Position numbers and translations under genes: made by a program. The notes beneath the pieces are model-generated. The model saw only the letters and a list, made by a program, of their open reading frames with translations. It was not told the DNA's origin and did not search any database. This document shows positions 44,664 to 52,063 of a DNA stretch of 52,063 bases, piece after piece (the stretch's first letter is position 1; each line of letters begins with the position of its first letter). Source of the stretch: Wenzhouxiangellaceae bacterium (lineage in GTDB: Bacteria; Pseudomonadota; Gammaproteobacteria; Xanthomonadales; Wenzhouxiangellaceae); the NCBI GenBank assembly GCA_018334995.1, contig JAGXKW010000019.1, forward strand, positions 1 through 52,063, read 5' to 3'.

Positions 44664-45608
44664 TCAAGCGCGGACGGACTCGCGCCTTTCGTGCAGGAAC
44701 CCGGCCAGGTCTTCGGCGTCATGGCGGGATTTGCGGGTGAACGCGAACTCGTGCTCGGGTCGCAATTCGCGATCCAGCCAGATGCCTTCCTCGGTCGGCG
44801 CCGGCCGTGTTTCGGCCAGCCACAGGATGGTGTCGGCGCCCTGCTCGGCGTCCCTGAGAATGCCCCTGAGCGCAGTGCGGAAGCCGGGCAGGGCGGTCTT
44901 GACGCCTTCGGTGTCGACCCAGCCCGGATGCATCACGTGCACCGCCGGCTCGCCCTGCCAGTGCTCATTCCAGTAGCGCGTCAACTCGACCTGGGCGCGC
45001 TTGTGCATGGCGTAGGCGGCCATGCCGTCGTAGTCGTCTTCGCCGCGGCAGTCCATTTCCTCCAGTTTCAGCGGCGTGCCGTACATGCCGCCGGAGGAGA
45101 CGTTGATGACGATGCCGTCGGCGTCGAGCAGGTCCTGCGTCTTCAGGCTCTCGGTCAGCGTGAACGGCCCCAGCAGGTTGGTGGCGAAAGAAGCTTCAAG
45201 GCCTTCGTCGGTGGTCTCGAAGTCGTTGAGCAGCACGCCGACGTTGTTGACCAGCACGTCGATCGGCGCGGCCTGGATTTCGGGTTCCCCGGTCAGCGCG
45301 CGGACCCGGGCGATCGAGGACAGGTCGGCGCTTACGGGTAGCATGCGCGCCGGGTGGTCGGCCGCCTTGCGCAGTGCCTCGAGCTTCCGTTCGCTGCGCG
45401 CCAGGGCCAGCACCGTGGCGCCGCGGCGGTTGGCGGCAAGCGCCACGGCCCGGCCGATGCCGCCCGTCGCGCCGGTGACCAGCCAGCGCTGGCCGGAGAA
45501 ATCGGGCTTGAATGGAGGCCATTCGCGCGAACGCCGCTGGAATCCCAGCGCGCTGAACGAGCGCAGGAACCGGCCATAGAACAGCAGGCTGCCGAGCGCT
45601 TTGATCAT
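44664..45608 (-). CDS. Short-chain dehydrogenase/reductase (retinol-dehydrogenase-like)
   Basis: 314 aa. NAD(P)(H)-dependent oxidoreductase of the classical SDR fold. TGATGGIG cofactor loop (45-52), NNVGV (121-125), catalytic S171/S172 in [11 protein letters not shown]199 and K203 in YAMHK, and [10 protein letters not shown] (227-236). The N-terminal 36 residues, with hydrophobic and basic parts, precede the Rossmann fold, as in membrane-associated retinol-dehydrogenase/WW-type SDRs. Its start overlaps the mechanosensitive-channel stop (ATGA), so the two are cotranslated. Substrate unknown; perhaps a long-chain alcohol or ketone. Confidence 0.9.
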   Translation of the reverse strand: MIKALGSLLFYGRFLRSFSALGFQRRSREWPPFKPDFSGQRWLVTGATGGIGRAVALAANRRGATVLALARSERKLEALRKAADHPARMLPVSADLSSIARVRALTGEPEIQAAPIDVLVNNVGVLLNDFETTDEGLEASFATNLLGPFTLTESLKTQDLLDADGIVINVSSGGMYGTPLKLEEMDCRGEDDYDGMAAYAMHKRAQVELTRYWNEHWQGEPAVHVMHPGWVDTEGVKTALPGFRTALRGILRDAEQGADTILWLAETRPAPTEEGIWLDRELRPEHEFAFTRKSRHDAEDLAGFLHERRESVRA

Positions 45609-46897
45609 GTCGTCCTGTCTCCTTGTTTCCCTGCTTGTTTCCTATCGCCTGCTCCCAGCATTTCGCCGGCCAGTCGCACGTCGTATCCGCTGGGCGCCTG
45701 GTGCAGCCTGAGCCCGAACTCGGGGATGACCGCGAAGATATGCTCGAAGATGTCGGACTGGATGTTTTCGTAGGGTACCCAGCTGGTCCGGTTGGCGAAA
45801 GCATAGACCTGGAGCGGGATTCCGCTCGGGCCCGGATCGAGGTGGCGCACCATGTAGGTCAGGTCGGTGTTGATGTTGGCGTTGCTGCCCAGGTAGGCAT
45901 TGAGGTAGGCGCGCAGAATGCCCAGGTTGGTCAGCCGGCGCGCGTTGATTGCCGAATCGGGGTCGACGCCCTTGTCACGGTTGTACCTGTCGATCTCGGC
46001 AAGCTTGTTTTCGATGTAGTCGGCCAGCAGCTCGGCCTGGCGAAGGTGTTCGAGATCGTCGTCGGTGGCAAAGCGCACGCTGTTGGCGTCGATGTTGATT
46101 GACCGCTTGATCCGTCGCCCGCCGACTTCCTCGATGTTGCGCCAGTTCTTGAACGAGTCCGAGATCAGCGCATAGCTGGGAATCGAGGTGATCGTCTTGT
46201 CCCAGTTGCGCACCTTCACCGTGGTCAGGCTGATGTCGATCACATCGCCGTCGGCGCCGTACCGGGGCATTTCCAGCCAGTCGCCTACGGCCAGCATGTT
46301 GTTGGCCGAAAGCTGAACGCCGGCAACCAGGCCCAGGATCGGGTCCTTGAAGATCAACAGCACCACCGCGGTCATCGCGCCCAGGCCGCTGAACAGGATC
46401 AGCGGCGATTTGCCGATCAGAAACGCCACCGCGAAGATCAGCGCCATGGTGGTCGCGACCAGTTTCAGGCTCTGGAAAATGCCCCGAAGCGGCAGCTTCA
46501 ACGCCGGTCCGGCCGAGCGGGAAATCTCCTCGACCGAATCGAGCAGCGAGAACAGCGACAGCAGCGTGAACACGATGATCCACAGATGCGTGGCCGCCTC
46601 GATCAACTGCATGGAAAGCGAGCCGGCTTCCAGGAATGCGCCGGCCATGGCGAACACCACCACGCCCTGCAGTGCAAGCGCGACCCGGCTGAACAGCTTG
46701 TGGCCCGAAAACGCCCGCTGCCAGACCGTGCGCCCGGGCCGCCGCCCGCGGCCCAGGAATCGCAGCACGACCCGGTGCAGCGCCAGGTGGAGGACCAGCG
46801 ACACGACCACGATCAATCCGATCACGACCAGAAAGTACAGGTATTCGCTGTCGCCAAGCCCGGCCGATTCGAGCCACTTGAGCAGTTCTTCTTTCAC
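45605..46897 (-). CDS. MscS-family mechanosensitive ion channel
   Basis: 430 aa with a GTG start at 46897. Opens on membrane tension to release solutes. Four or five membrane helices (about 18-40, 70-90, 98-118, 140-160, 165-185), then the pore-lining and beta-domain segment LIFKDPILGLVAGVQLSANN, GDWLEMPRYGADGDVIDISL and SIPSYALISDSFKNWRN. Length and order resemble YbdG/MscM-type relatives with a large C-terminal domain. First gene of a minus-strand series leading to SDR and ALDH. Confidence 0.92.
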   Translation of the reverse strand: MKEELLKWLESAGLGDSEYLYFLVVIGLIVVVSLVLHLALHRVVLRFLGRGRRPGRTVWQRAFSGHKLFSRVALALQGVVVFAMAGAFLEAGSLSMQLIEAATHLWIIVFTLLSLFSLLDSVEEISRSAGPALKLPLRGIFQSLKLVATTMALIFAVAFLIGKSPLILFSGLGAMTAVVLLIFKDPILGLVAGVQLSANNMLAVGDWLEMPRYGADGDVIDISLTTVKVRNWDKTITSIPSYALISDSFKNWRNIEEVGGRRIKRSINIDANSVRFATDDDLEHLRQAELLADYIENKLAEIDRYNRDKGVDPDSAINARRLTNLGILRAYLNAYLGSNANINTDLTYMVRHLDPGPSGIPLQVYAFANRTSWVPYENIQSDIFEHIFAVIPEFGLRLHQAPSGYDVRLAGEMLGAGDRKQAGKQGDRTT

Positions 46898-47033
46898 GGC
46901 GCCTCTTTTTCCTGGATTGCTTGTTTCGTAAATCTCGCTGCAAGCATAGCAAGGTCTCGTGCATGCCTCTCCGGCTGCACGCCGACAAAGCTGCAGGAGC
47001 GGCGCGAATGGCCGAACGCGCTATCATTGCGCG

Positions 47034-47981
47034 ATGCGAGCCAGCTCCGCTATTCGAAGGTCCCCGCGGCGTCGCGTGCATTCGCGGTGCAGCATCGTCC
47101 TTGCCGCGGCATGGCTGCTTTTCAGCCCGCTCGCCGCAGCCGAAAAATGCGAACCGCCCCGTATCGGCCTGGCGCTGGGCTCCGGCGGCGCCGGCGGGCT
47201 GGCGCATATCGCCATGCTGGCGGTGTTCGAGGAACTGGAAATGGAGCCGGCCGCGGTGTCCGGGACCAGCATCGGCGCCATTGTCGGGGCGCTGTACGCC
47301 GCCGGCCTGGAATCGAGCGAAATCCAGGACCTGTTCCGCGAGTTCGGCGACTCGGCGCTCAACCCTTTCTCCGGGCTGCTGGAGGACGGCGATTCGCCGG
47401 GCTGGAGCGATCTGGTCGACTTCGATCTGGCCAACGCCAGCTTCATCGATTCAGACGGCTTCATCGATTTCATCGCCAGTCGATTCGACGCCCGCAGCTT
47501 CGCAGATCTGGATACGCCGCTCGCTGTCGTCGCGACCGATTACTGGAGCGGTGAGGCGCATGTGTTTCGCGAAGGCGATCTGCTCCAGGCGATCAAGGCC
47601 AGCATGGCCGTGCCCGGGATGTTTCCGCCGGTGCCGTTCGAAGACAAGCTGCTGATCGACGGCGGCGCCTCCAACCCGCTGCCGCTGGACCTGCTCCAGG
47701 GATTCGACGTCGTCGTTGCCATCGACGTCACCGGTTCCCGACGCGCCGAGCGCGACGGGAAACCCGACATCACCGATCTGCTGTTCAGCGCGTTCGAGAT
47801 CATGCAGCAATCCATCCTGCGTGAAAAGGCCGAGCACGCCAGGCCGGACATCTACATCAAGCCCGAACTGGCGGGCATTCGCCTGCTGCATTTCGACCGT
47901 GTGGATCGCATCGTCGCCGAAGCCGGCGATGCCGCCAAAGCGCTGCGCGACGAGCTCGCGGCGCTCCCGGTGTGCCGGTAA
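47034..47981 (+). CDS. Secreted patatin-like phospholipase
   Basis: 315 aa from the ATG at 47034. Residues 1-36 are a signal peptide with a basic start (RRSPRRRVHSR) and hydrophobic core, cleaved after SPLAAA. The mature protein shows the patatin elements: glycine-rich oxyanion loop LALGSGGAGGLAHI (47-60), nucleophile S79 in GTSIG (77-81) and the Asp of the dyad D209 in LIDGGASNP. Likely a lipid acyl hydrolase in the periplasm or outside; RssA/YlbK-like. Divergent from the channel gene. Confidence 0.92.
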   Translation: MRASSAIRRSPRRRVHSRCSIVLAAAWLLFSPLAAAEKCEPPRIGLALGSGGAGGLAHIAMLAVFEELEMEPAAVSGTSIGAIVGALYAAGLESSEIQDLFREFGDSALNPFSGLLEDGDSPGWSDLVDFDLANASFIDSDGFIDFIASRFDARSFADLDTPLAVVATDYWSGEAHVFREGDLLQAIKASMAVPGMFPPVPFEDKLLIDGGASNPLPLDLLQGFDVVVAIDVTGSRRAERDGKPDITDLLFSAFEIMQQSILREKAEHARPDIYIKPELAGIRLLHFDRVDRIVAEAGDAAKALRDELAALPVCR

Positions 47982-48118
47982 CCGCATCCGCGCCGCCTGA
48001 ATTCATCGGCCGCGAATCGATTCGACGTTGATCTCGCTCAAGTTCGTCGCGCTTGCTTTCGTCCACGATGGTGATACGGCCCACGGCCTTCAAGAGCGCG
48101 AGCGACCGGAGATCGACG

Positions 48119-50548
48119 ATGCCCGAAATCAAACCCCTCGAGCCCGATGCGCTCTACCGGCGCTGTGATCCTTCAGGATTCAATTTCGAGACGACCGACG
48201 AGCTGGAAGACCTTTCCCGGGTATTGGGCCAGAAGCGTGCAATGGAGGCGGTCCGGTTCGGAATCGGCATGCCGCGCGACGGATACGGCCTTTACGCGCT
48301 GGGAACGCCGGGTTCCGGCCGGCGGGCATTGATCGACCGGTTTCTGCACGAGCGCGCGGCCGGCGAGTCCTGTCCGCCCGACTGGCTTTACGTCAACAAT
48401 TTCCGCGACAGCCGCAAACCGGTGGCGCTGGCCTTGCCGCCCGGACGCGGTGTGCAACTGCGCGACGGCATGAAGCAATTGATCGAGGACCTGCAGGCGG
48501 CGCTGCCGGCGGCATTCGAGAGCGAGGAGTACCGGGCCCGGCGCAAGGAACTGGAACAGACGCTCGAGGAAGAGCAGGGCAAGCCGTTCGAAAAACTCGA
48601 TAAAAAGGCCAGGAAGCAGGGCCTGTTGTTGATCCGCACCAATCGCGGCATGGCGTTCGCGCCGAAGAAGGACGACGACGAAGTGATGCCGGCCGACCAG
48701 TTCAACGAATTGCCCGAGGACCAGCGCGAAGCATTTCGGAAAAAGATCGAAAAGCTCGAGGAGGACCTGGAAAAGATCATCCACCAGGTGCCTCGATGGC
48801 AGCGCGAGGGCAAGCGCAAGATTCGCGCGCTGGATCGGGACGTCAGCCGGGTTGCGGTGGAAAATATCATCGAGGACATGCAGCGGAGCTGGAACGACCA
48901 GCCTGCGGTGCTGGAATATCTGGATGCGGTCGTCGAGGACGTGATCGACAATGTCGACGACTTCCTGGACGAGGACGGCGAGGGGCAGCAGAACGCAATG
49001 CTGGTTGCGGGGCAGCAGAAACAGAAATCCTTCCGTCGTTATCGTGTCAATGTGCTGGTCGAAAACGGCGATACCGACGGCGCGCCGGTCGTGTTCGTGA
49101 ACCATCCCAGCCACCAGAACCTGTTCGGGCGCATCGAACATACGTCGCACATGGGCAACCTGTTTACCGACTTCACCCTGATCAAGGGCGGCGCGCTGCA
49201 TCGCGCCAACGGCGGCTACCTGGTAGTCGAGGCGCGCAAACTGCTCACACAGCCGTTTGCCTGGGAGGGCCTCAAGCGAACGCTGTTTTCAGGCGAGCTC
49301 AAGGTGGAATCGCTGGGTCAGGAGCTCTCGTTGATCGATACGGTGTCGCTGGAGCCCGAGGCGCTCGAGCTCGACATCAAGGTGATCCTGATCGGCTCGA
49401 GGTTGTTGTATTACCTGTTGAATCGCTACGAGCCGGAGTTCGGCCAGCTGTTCAAGGTCGCGGCCGATTTCGAAGACGACATGCCGCGTACCGAAGACAG
49501 TCAGAATCTGTATGCACGCATGATTGCAACCCAGAGCCGTCGGGCCGAATTGCTGCCGCTGGACCGCGAAGCCACGGCCCGGGTGATCGAGCAGGCCGCG
49601 CGCGCGGCCGAGGATGCCGAGCGGCTGTCGGTGCAGTTGCAGGGCGTTACCGACCTGCTGCGCGAGTCCGATTTCTGGGCGCGCGAGCACGCGCGACGGG
49701 TGATCGCCCGCGCGGACGTGGAAACGGCCATCGAAGCGCGCCGGTATCGGGCCGGCCGCGTGCCGGAACGAATCCAGGAGGCGATCCGGCGGGGCACGCT
49801 GCTGATCGAGACCGACGGGGCGCGCGTGGGACAGATCAACGGCCTGTCGGTGAGCAGTGCCGGGCAGGTGAATTTCGGCCACGCATCCCGGATCACCGCC
49901 CGGGTGCGACTGGGCGACGGCGAGGTCAAGGACATTCAGCGCGAGGTCAAGCTTGCCGGCCCGATCTTTTCCAAGGCCGTGATGACGCTGACCGGCTACC
50001 TCGGTGCGCACTATGCGCCGGATTTCCCGCTGATGGTCGGCGCGAGCCTGGTGTTCGAGCAGACTTATGGCGGCATCGAGGGGGATTCGGCCACCGCCGC
50101 AGAGCTTTTCGCCCTGCTTTCCGCACTGGCCGGGGTGCCCTTGAAACAGGCGCTTGCCGTGACCGGTTCGGCCAACCAGTACGGTGATGTCCAGGCGATC
50201 GGCGGCGTGAATGAAAAGATCGAGGGATTCTTCGAAACCTGCCGGCAACGCGAATTCACAGGCAGCCAGGGTGTGCTGGTGCCATCGGCCAACGTCAAGC
50301 ACCTGATGCTGCGCGCTGATGTGGTGGACGCGGTGCGCGAGGGTCGCTTCAACATCTATCCGTTCAGCACGATAGACGAAGGGCTGGGCCTGGTCACCGG
50401 TCGCGACGCCGGGAAAAAGGACGCGCGCGGACGCTTCCCGGACGGCACCGTCAACGATCTCGTGCAGCGTCGCCTGCTCGAGTTTGCCGAGCAGGCCAGG
50501 CGCTGGAGGCGGCGTGACACCGGTCCCGCCGGCGGTGAACGGGATTGA
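48119..50548 (+). CDS. Lon-like ATP-dependent protease (AAA_32/LonH group)
   Basis: 809 aa from the ATG at 48119 (GGAG 7 nt upstream). AAA-type domain fused to a Lon (S16) protease domain. The P-loop reads GTPGSGRRA (62-70), with Arg where Lys is usual. A long charged coiled-coil insert lies at about 140-250, then GALHRANGGYLVVEARKL (Walker B-like region). The protease domain has the Ser-Lys dyad S657 (EGDSATAAELFALLSALAG) and K700 (GGVNEKIEGF), 43 residues apart as in E. coli Lon. Related to YcbZ/LonH-type proteins of uncertain substrate. Its stop overlaps the TTG start of the Usp gene. Confidence 0.92.
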   Translation: MPEIKPLEPDALYRRCDPSGFNFETTDELEDLSRVLGQKRAMEAVRFGIGMPRDGYGLYALGTPGSGRRALIDRFLHERAAGESCPPDWLYVNNFRDSRKPVALALPPGRGVQLRDGMKQLIEDLQAALPAAFESEEYRARRKELEQTLEEEQGKPFEKLDKKARKQGLLLIRTNRGMAFAPKKDDDEVMPADQFNELPEDQREAFRKKIEKLEEDLEKIIHQVPRWQREGKRKIRALDRDVSRVAVENIIEDMQRSWNDQPAVLEYLDAVVEDVIDNVDDFLDEDGEGQQNAMLVAGQQKQKSFRRYRVNVLVENGDTDGAPVVFVNHPSHQNLFGRIEHTSHMGNLFTDFTLIKGGALHRANGGYLVVEARKLLTQPFAWEGLKRTLFSGELKVESLGQELSLIDTVSLEPEALELDIKVILIGSRLLYYLLNRYEPEFGQLFKVAADFEDDMPRTEDSQNLYARMIATQSRRAELLPLDREATARVIEQAARAAEDAERLSVQLQGVTDLLRESDFWAREHARRVIARADVETAIEARRYRAGRVPERIQEAIRRGTLLIETDGARVGQINGLSVSSAGQVNFGHASRITARVRLGDGEVKDIQREVKLAGPIFSKAVMTLTGYLGAHYAPDFPLMVGASLVFEQTYGGIEGDSATAAELFALLSALAGVPLKQALAVTGSANQYGDVQAIGGVNEKIEGFFETCRQREFTGSQGVLVPSANVKHLMLRADVVDAVREGRFNIYPFSTIDEGLGLVTGRDAGKKDARGRFPDGTVNDLVQRRLLEFAEQARRWRRRDTGPAGGERD

Positions 50549-51369
50549 ATGCGGGCAGGCGCATTCTGGTCGCGCTGGACAGCTCGGCGGGCAGCCGCGC
50601 GGCATTGCGGCGTGCTGCCGAACTGGCGCGGCGCATCGATGCCGAACTGACCGGGCTGTTCGTCCAGGACGAGAACCTGCTGCAGCTGGCGGCACTGCCG
50701 TTCGCGCGCGAGCTTTCGGCCAGCGGTGGCGCGGGTCGCGCGCTTTCGAGCGATGCGATGGAGCGCGAGTTGTCCTGCCAGGCGCTGTTGCTGGAAGCGG
50801 AGCTGGAGGCCGTTGCCGTCGCGCTGGAGCTTCGCTGGAGTTTCCAGACCCGGCGCGGACAGGTGGCTCGTGAAATACTGACTGCGTTTGCCGGCCATGA
50901 CCTGCTGGCCATCGGCCGGGCGGGCATGCAGCCCGGATATCGGCGGCTGGGGTCCACGGCGAGGCGCCTGCTGTCGGACGCGGGTTTTCCGGTCATGCTG
51001 ATCGGGCCCGTCCCGGCACCTGCCGAAAACGTGCTGGCGGTTTTCGATCGCTCGCCCGCCGGCGAGCTGGTGGTTCGCCGCGCACTTGAGTTGGCGCCCC
51101 CCGACCAGCCGCTTCAGGTACTGGTCTGGGCTGCGCGGCGAGCGGAGCTGGCTTCGCTTGAAGGCAGGCTCGCAGAGCTGGCCGGCCCGCGCGCGCTCGA
51201 AATCCACGAGCTCGTGGGCGGCAACGGGCGGGACCTGACCGAAAAGGTGATGCAGAACGCGCCCACGCTGCTGGTGATCGGACAATCCGACCGGCTCGAC
51301 CCGGCGACGCTCGCGACACTGGCCGGGCGTTTCGACGGCGCAGTCCTGCGCATTCCCGTCGCGGGGTGA
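50545..51369 (+). CDS. Tandem universal stress protein (two Usp domains)
   Basis: 274 aa with a TTG start at 50545 on the stop codon of the Lon-like gene (TTGA). The first Usp domain runs from RRILVALDSSAGSRAALRRA to STARRLLSDAGFPVMLIGPV; a second, more diverged one starts at NVLAVFDRSPAGELVVRRAL and ends GRFDGAVLRIPVAG. The family binds or senses nucleotides; the clear G-2x-G-9x-G(S/T) site is weak here (GRAGMQPGYRRLGSTARR in the first domain), so ATP binding is doubtful. Coupling to the protease suggests shared expression in stress. Confidence 0.85.
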   Translation: MNAGRRILVALDSSAGSRAALRRAAELARRIDAELTGLFVQDENLLQLAALPFARELSASGGAGRALSSDAMERELSCQALLLEAELEAVAVALELRWSFQTRRGQVAREILTAFAGHDLLAIGRAGMQPGYRRLGSTARRLLSDAGFPVMLIGPVPAPAENVLAVFDRSPAGELVVRRALELAPPDQPLQVLVWAARRAELASLEGRLAELAGPRALEIHELVGGNGRDLTEKVMQNAPTLLVIGQSDRLDPATLATLAGRFDGAVLRIPVAG

Positions 51370-51529
51370 GTCGGCACGGGGCTGGCATCCGGCGGCAAAT
51401 CTGCGAGCCTGGATCGTGCTCCTGACCGCGCCGGATACCGGCCCGTGTGCCGCCGATGGTCGTTCCGAATACAGTTCGGTCGAGGTCCCGAATGCAAGCA
51501 TTGATGCCTGCCTGCGGTCTGGATTCGCA

Positions 51530-52063
51530 ATGCGAACGATATCTGCCAATTCACCGAGTCTGCTGCAGGTCGCCTGGCCACACGCGGCGCCCGACCTGAT
51601 GGCGCACGTCATGGTGCTGTCGCTGTTCGCGGCGACGGCATTCCTGACGCTGGTGCTGGGACTGGAGCGGCCCGAGGGGTGGGCGGTCTGGCCGGCAGCC
51701 TCGCTGGGCGCGGGCATCGGCCTGGGCGCAGTATGCCGCTGTGGGATGGGCATGTTGCCGGCCGTCGCCGTCGCCGCGATGGGCGCCAATCTGCTATCCG
51801 GTATCCCGGCAGTCGAAGCCGTGGGCGTGGCCGGCGTCCAGTTGGGAATGATCTTCGCTGCGGTCGTGCTGATGCGGCAAATGGCGTTCACGGCCGATCT
51901 GGGCCGGTTCCGGGATTTTCTGATCCTGGTGCTGACCGGGCCCGGATTGATGGCGCTGGTGTCGGGCCTGGCTGCGGTTTTGCTGCACCAGGGCTTCGCG
52001 GGGTTCACGCCCGGGTCGGCCGCACGCGCATGGCTGGCCATGGCGACCGGGTGCATGCTGATG
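51530..52063 (+). CDS. N-terminal part of a MASE1-like membrane sensor (runs off the window)
   Basis: 178 codons read without stop to the window end. Start at the ATG 51530 (MRTISANSP...), with weak GGA upstream; an internal ATG at 51599 is possible. The protein is hydrophobic with about five membrane helices visible: MVLSLFAATAFLTLVLGL, WPAASLGAGIGLGAV, MLPAVAVAAMGANLLSGIPA, GVAGVQLGMIFAAVVLMRQM and FLILVLTGPGLMALVSGLAA. The WPAA...NLL and RFRDFLILVL pattern matches MASE1 sensory domains, usually followed by a histidine kinase, GGDEF or EAL module. The output domain lies outside the window. The 160-nt gap 51370-51529 shows no feature. Confidence 0.6.
   Translation, partial: MRTISANSPSLLQVAWPHAAPDLMAHVMVLSLFAATAFLTLVLGLERPEGWAVWPAASLGAGIGLGAVCRCGMGMLPAVAVAAMGANLLSGIPAVEAVGVAGVQLGMIFAAVVLMRQMAFTADLGRFRDFLILVLTGPGLMALVSGLAAVLLHQGFAGFTPGSAARAWLAMATGCMLM

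Overview
This 52-kb stretch of GC-rich DNA (roughly 64-65% GC by eye) comes from a proteobacterial chromosome, most likely a gammaproteobacterium near the Xanthomonadales/Chromatiales. The order tpiA, secG, tRNA-Leu(GAG), nuoA-N and the order map, glnD, dapD are both typical of that group. A Wenzhouxiangella-like organism is my best guess, from overall gene style only. There is no prophage, transposase, CRISPR array or plasmid function; almost everything is housekeeping or core metabolism.

Layout. 1-329: a gene-free array of 34-bp palindromic repeats. 330-3247 (minus): a family 2 glycosyltransferase, a DUF2304 membrane protein and a large membrane protein with TPRs, probably a surface-glycan set. 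3379-3960 (minus): a periplasmic YceI protein. 4168-21167 (plus): tpiA, secG, tRNA-Leu(GAG) and all of complex I, nuoA to nuoN. 21256-26799 (minus): prmC and an RND efflux pump with its membrane-fusion protein, without an outer-membrane channel. 26982-31498 (plus): map, glnD, dapD. 32042-46897 (minus): eleven codirectional genes: MscS channel, SDR, acetaldehyde-type aldehyde dehydrogenase, DUF779 protein, Na+/amino-acid symporter, an FAD/Fe-S pyridine-nucleotide oxidoreductase, two-subunit 2-oxoacid:ferredoxin oxidoreductase (korA, korB), GST-like protein, Bax-inhibitor-1 protein and a class III aminotransferase. 47034-52063 (plus): secreted patatin, Lon-like protease, tandem Usp protein, and the start of a MASE1-like membrane sensor cut by the window end.

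How the genes work together. The nuo operon makes the proton-pumping NADH:quinone oxidoreductase. KorAB plus the FAD/Fe-S protein look like a unit that oxidises a 2-oxoacid, reduces ferredoxin-type clusters and exchanges electrons with NAD(P)H. ALDH and DUF779 are a known aldehyde-oxidation pair. map, glnD and dapD are the usual gammaproteobacterial neighbours linking protein maturation, nitrogen sensing and lysine/peptidoglycan synthesis.

The most unusual content is between genes. Several families of palindromic elements fill gaps between codirectional genes. One group (9399-9548, 10886-11025, 38848-38937, 42770-43029, with single arms at 16152-16168 and 30438-30465) has inverted arms built from tandem 8-11 bp units of the style AACCGCAAAT, AACCACGAA or CCACAGATT. 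Their interiors look unrelated and the number of units varies between arms. Within the nuo operon, the D/E, E/F and F/G junctions each hold such a palindrome, while most other junctions overlap or are a few bases long. No named repeat family is claimed for these; the grouping is from reading the sequence.
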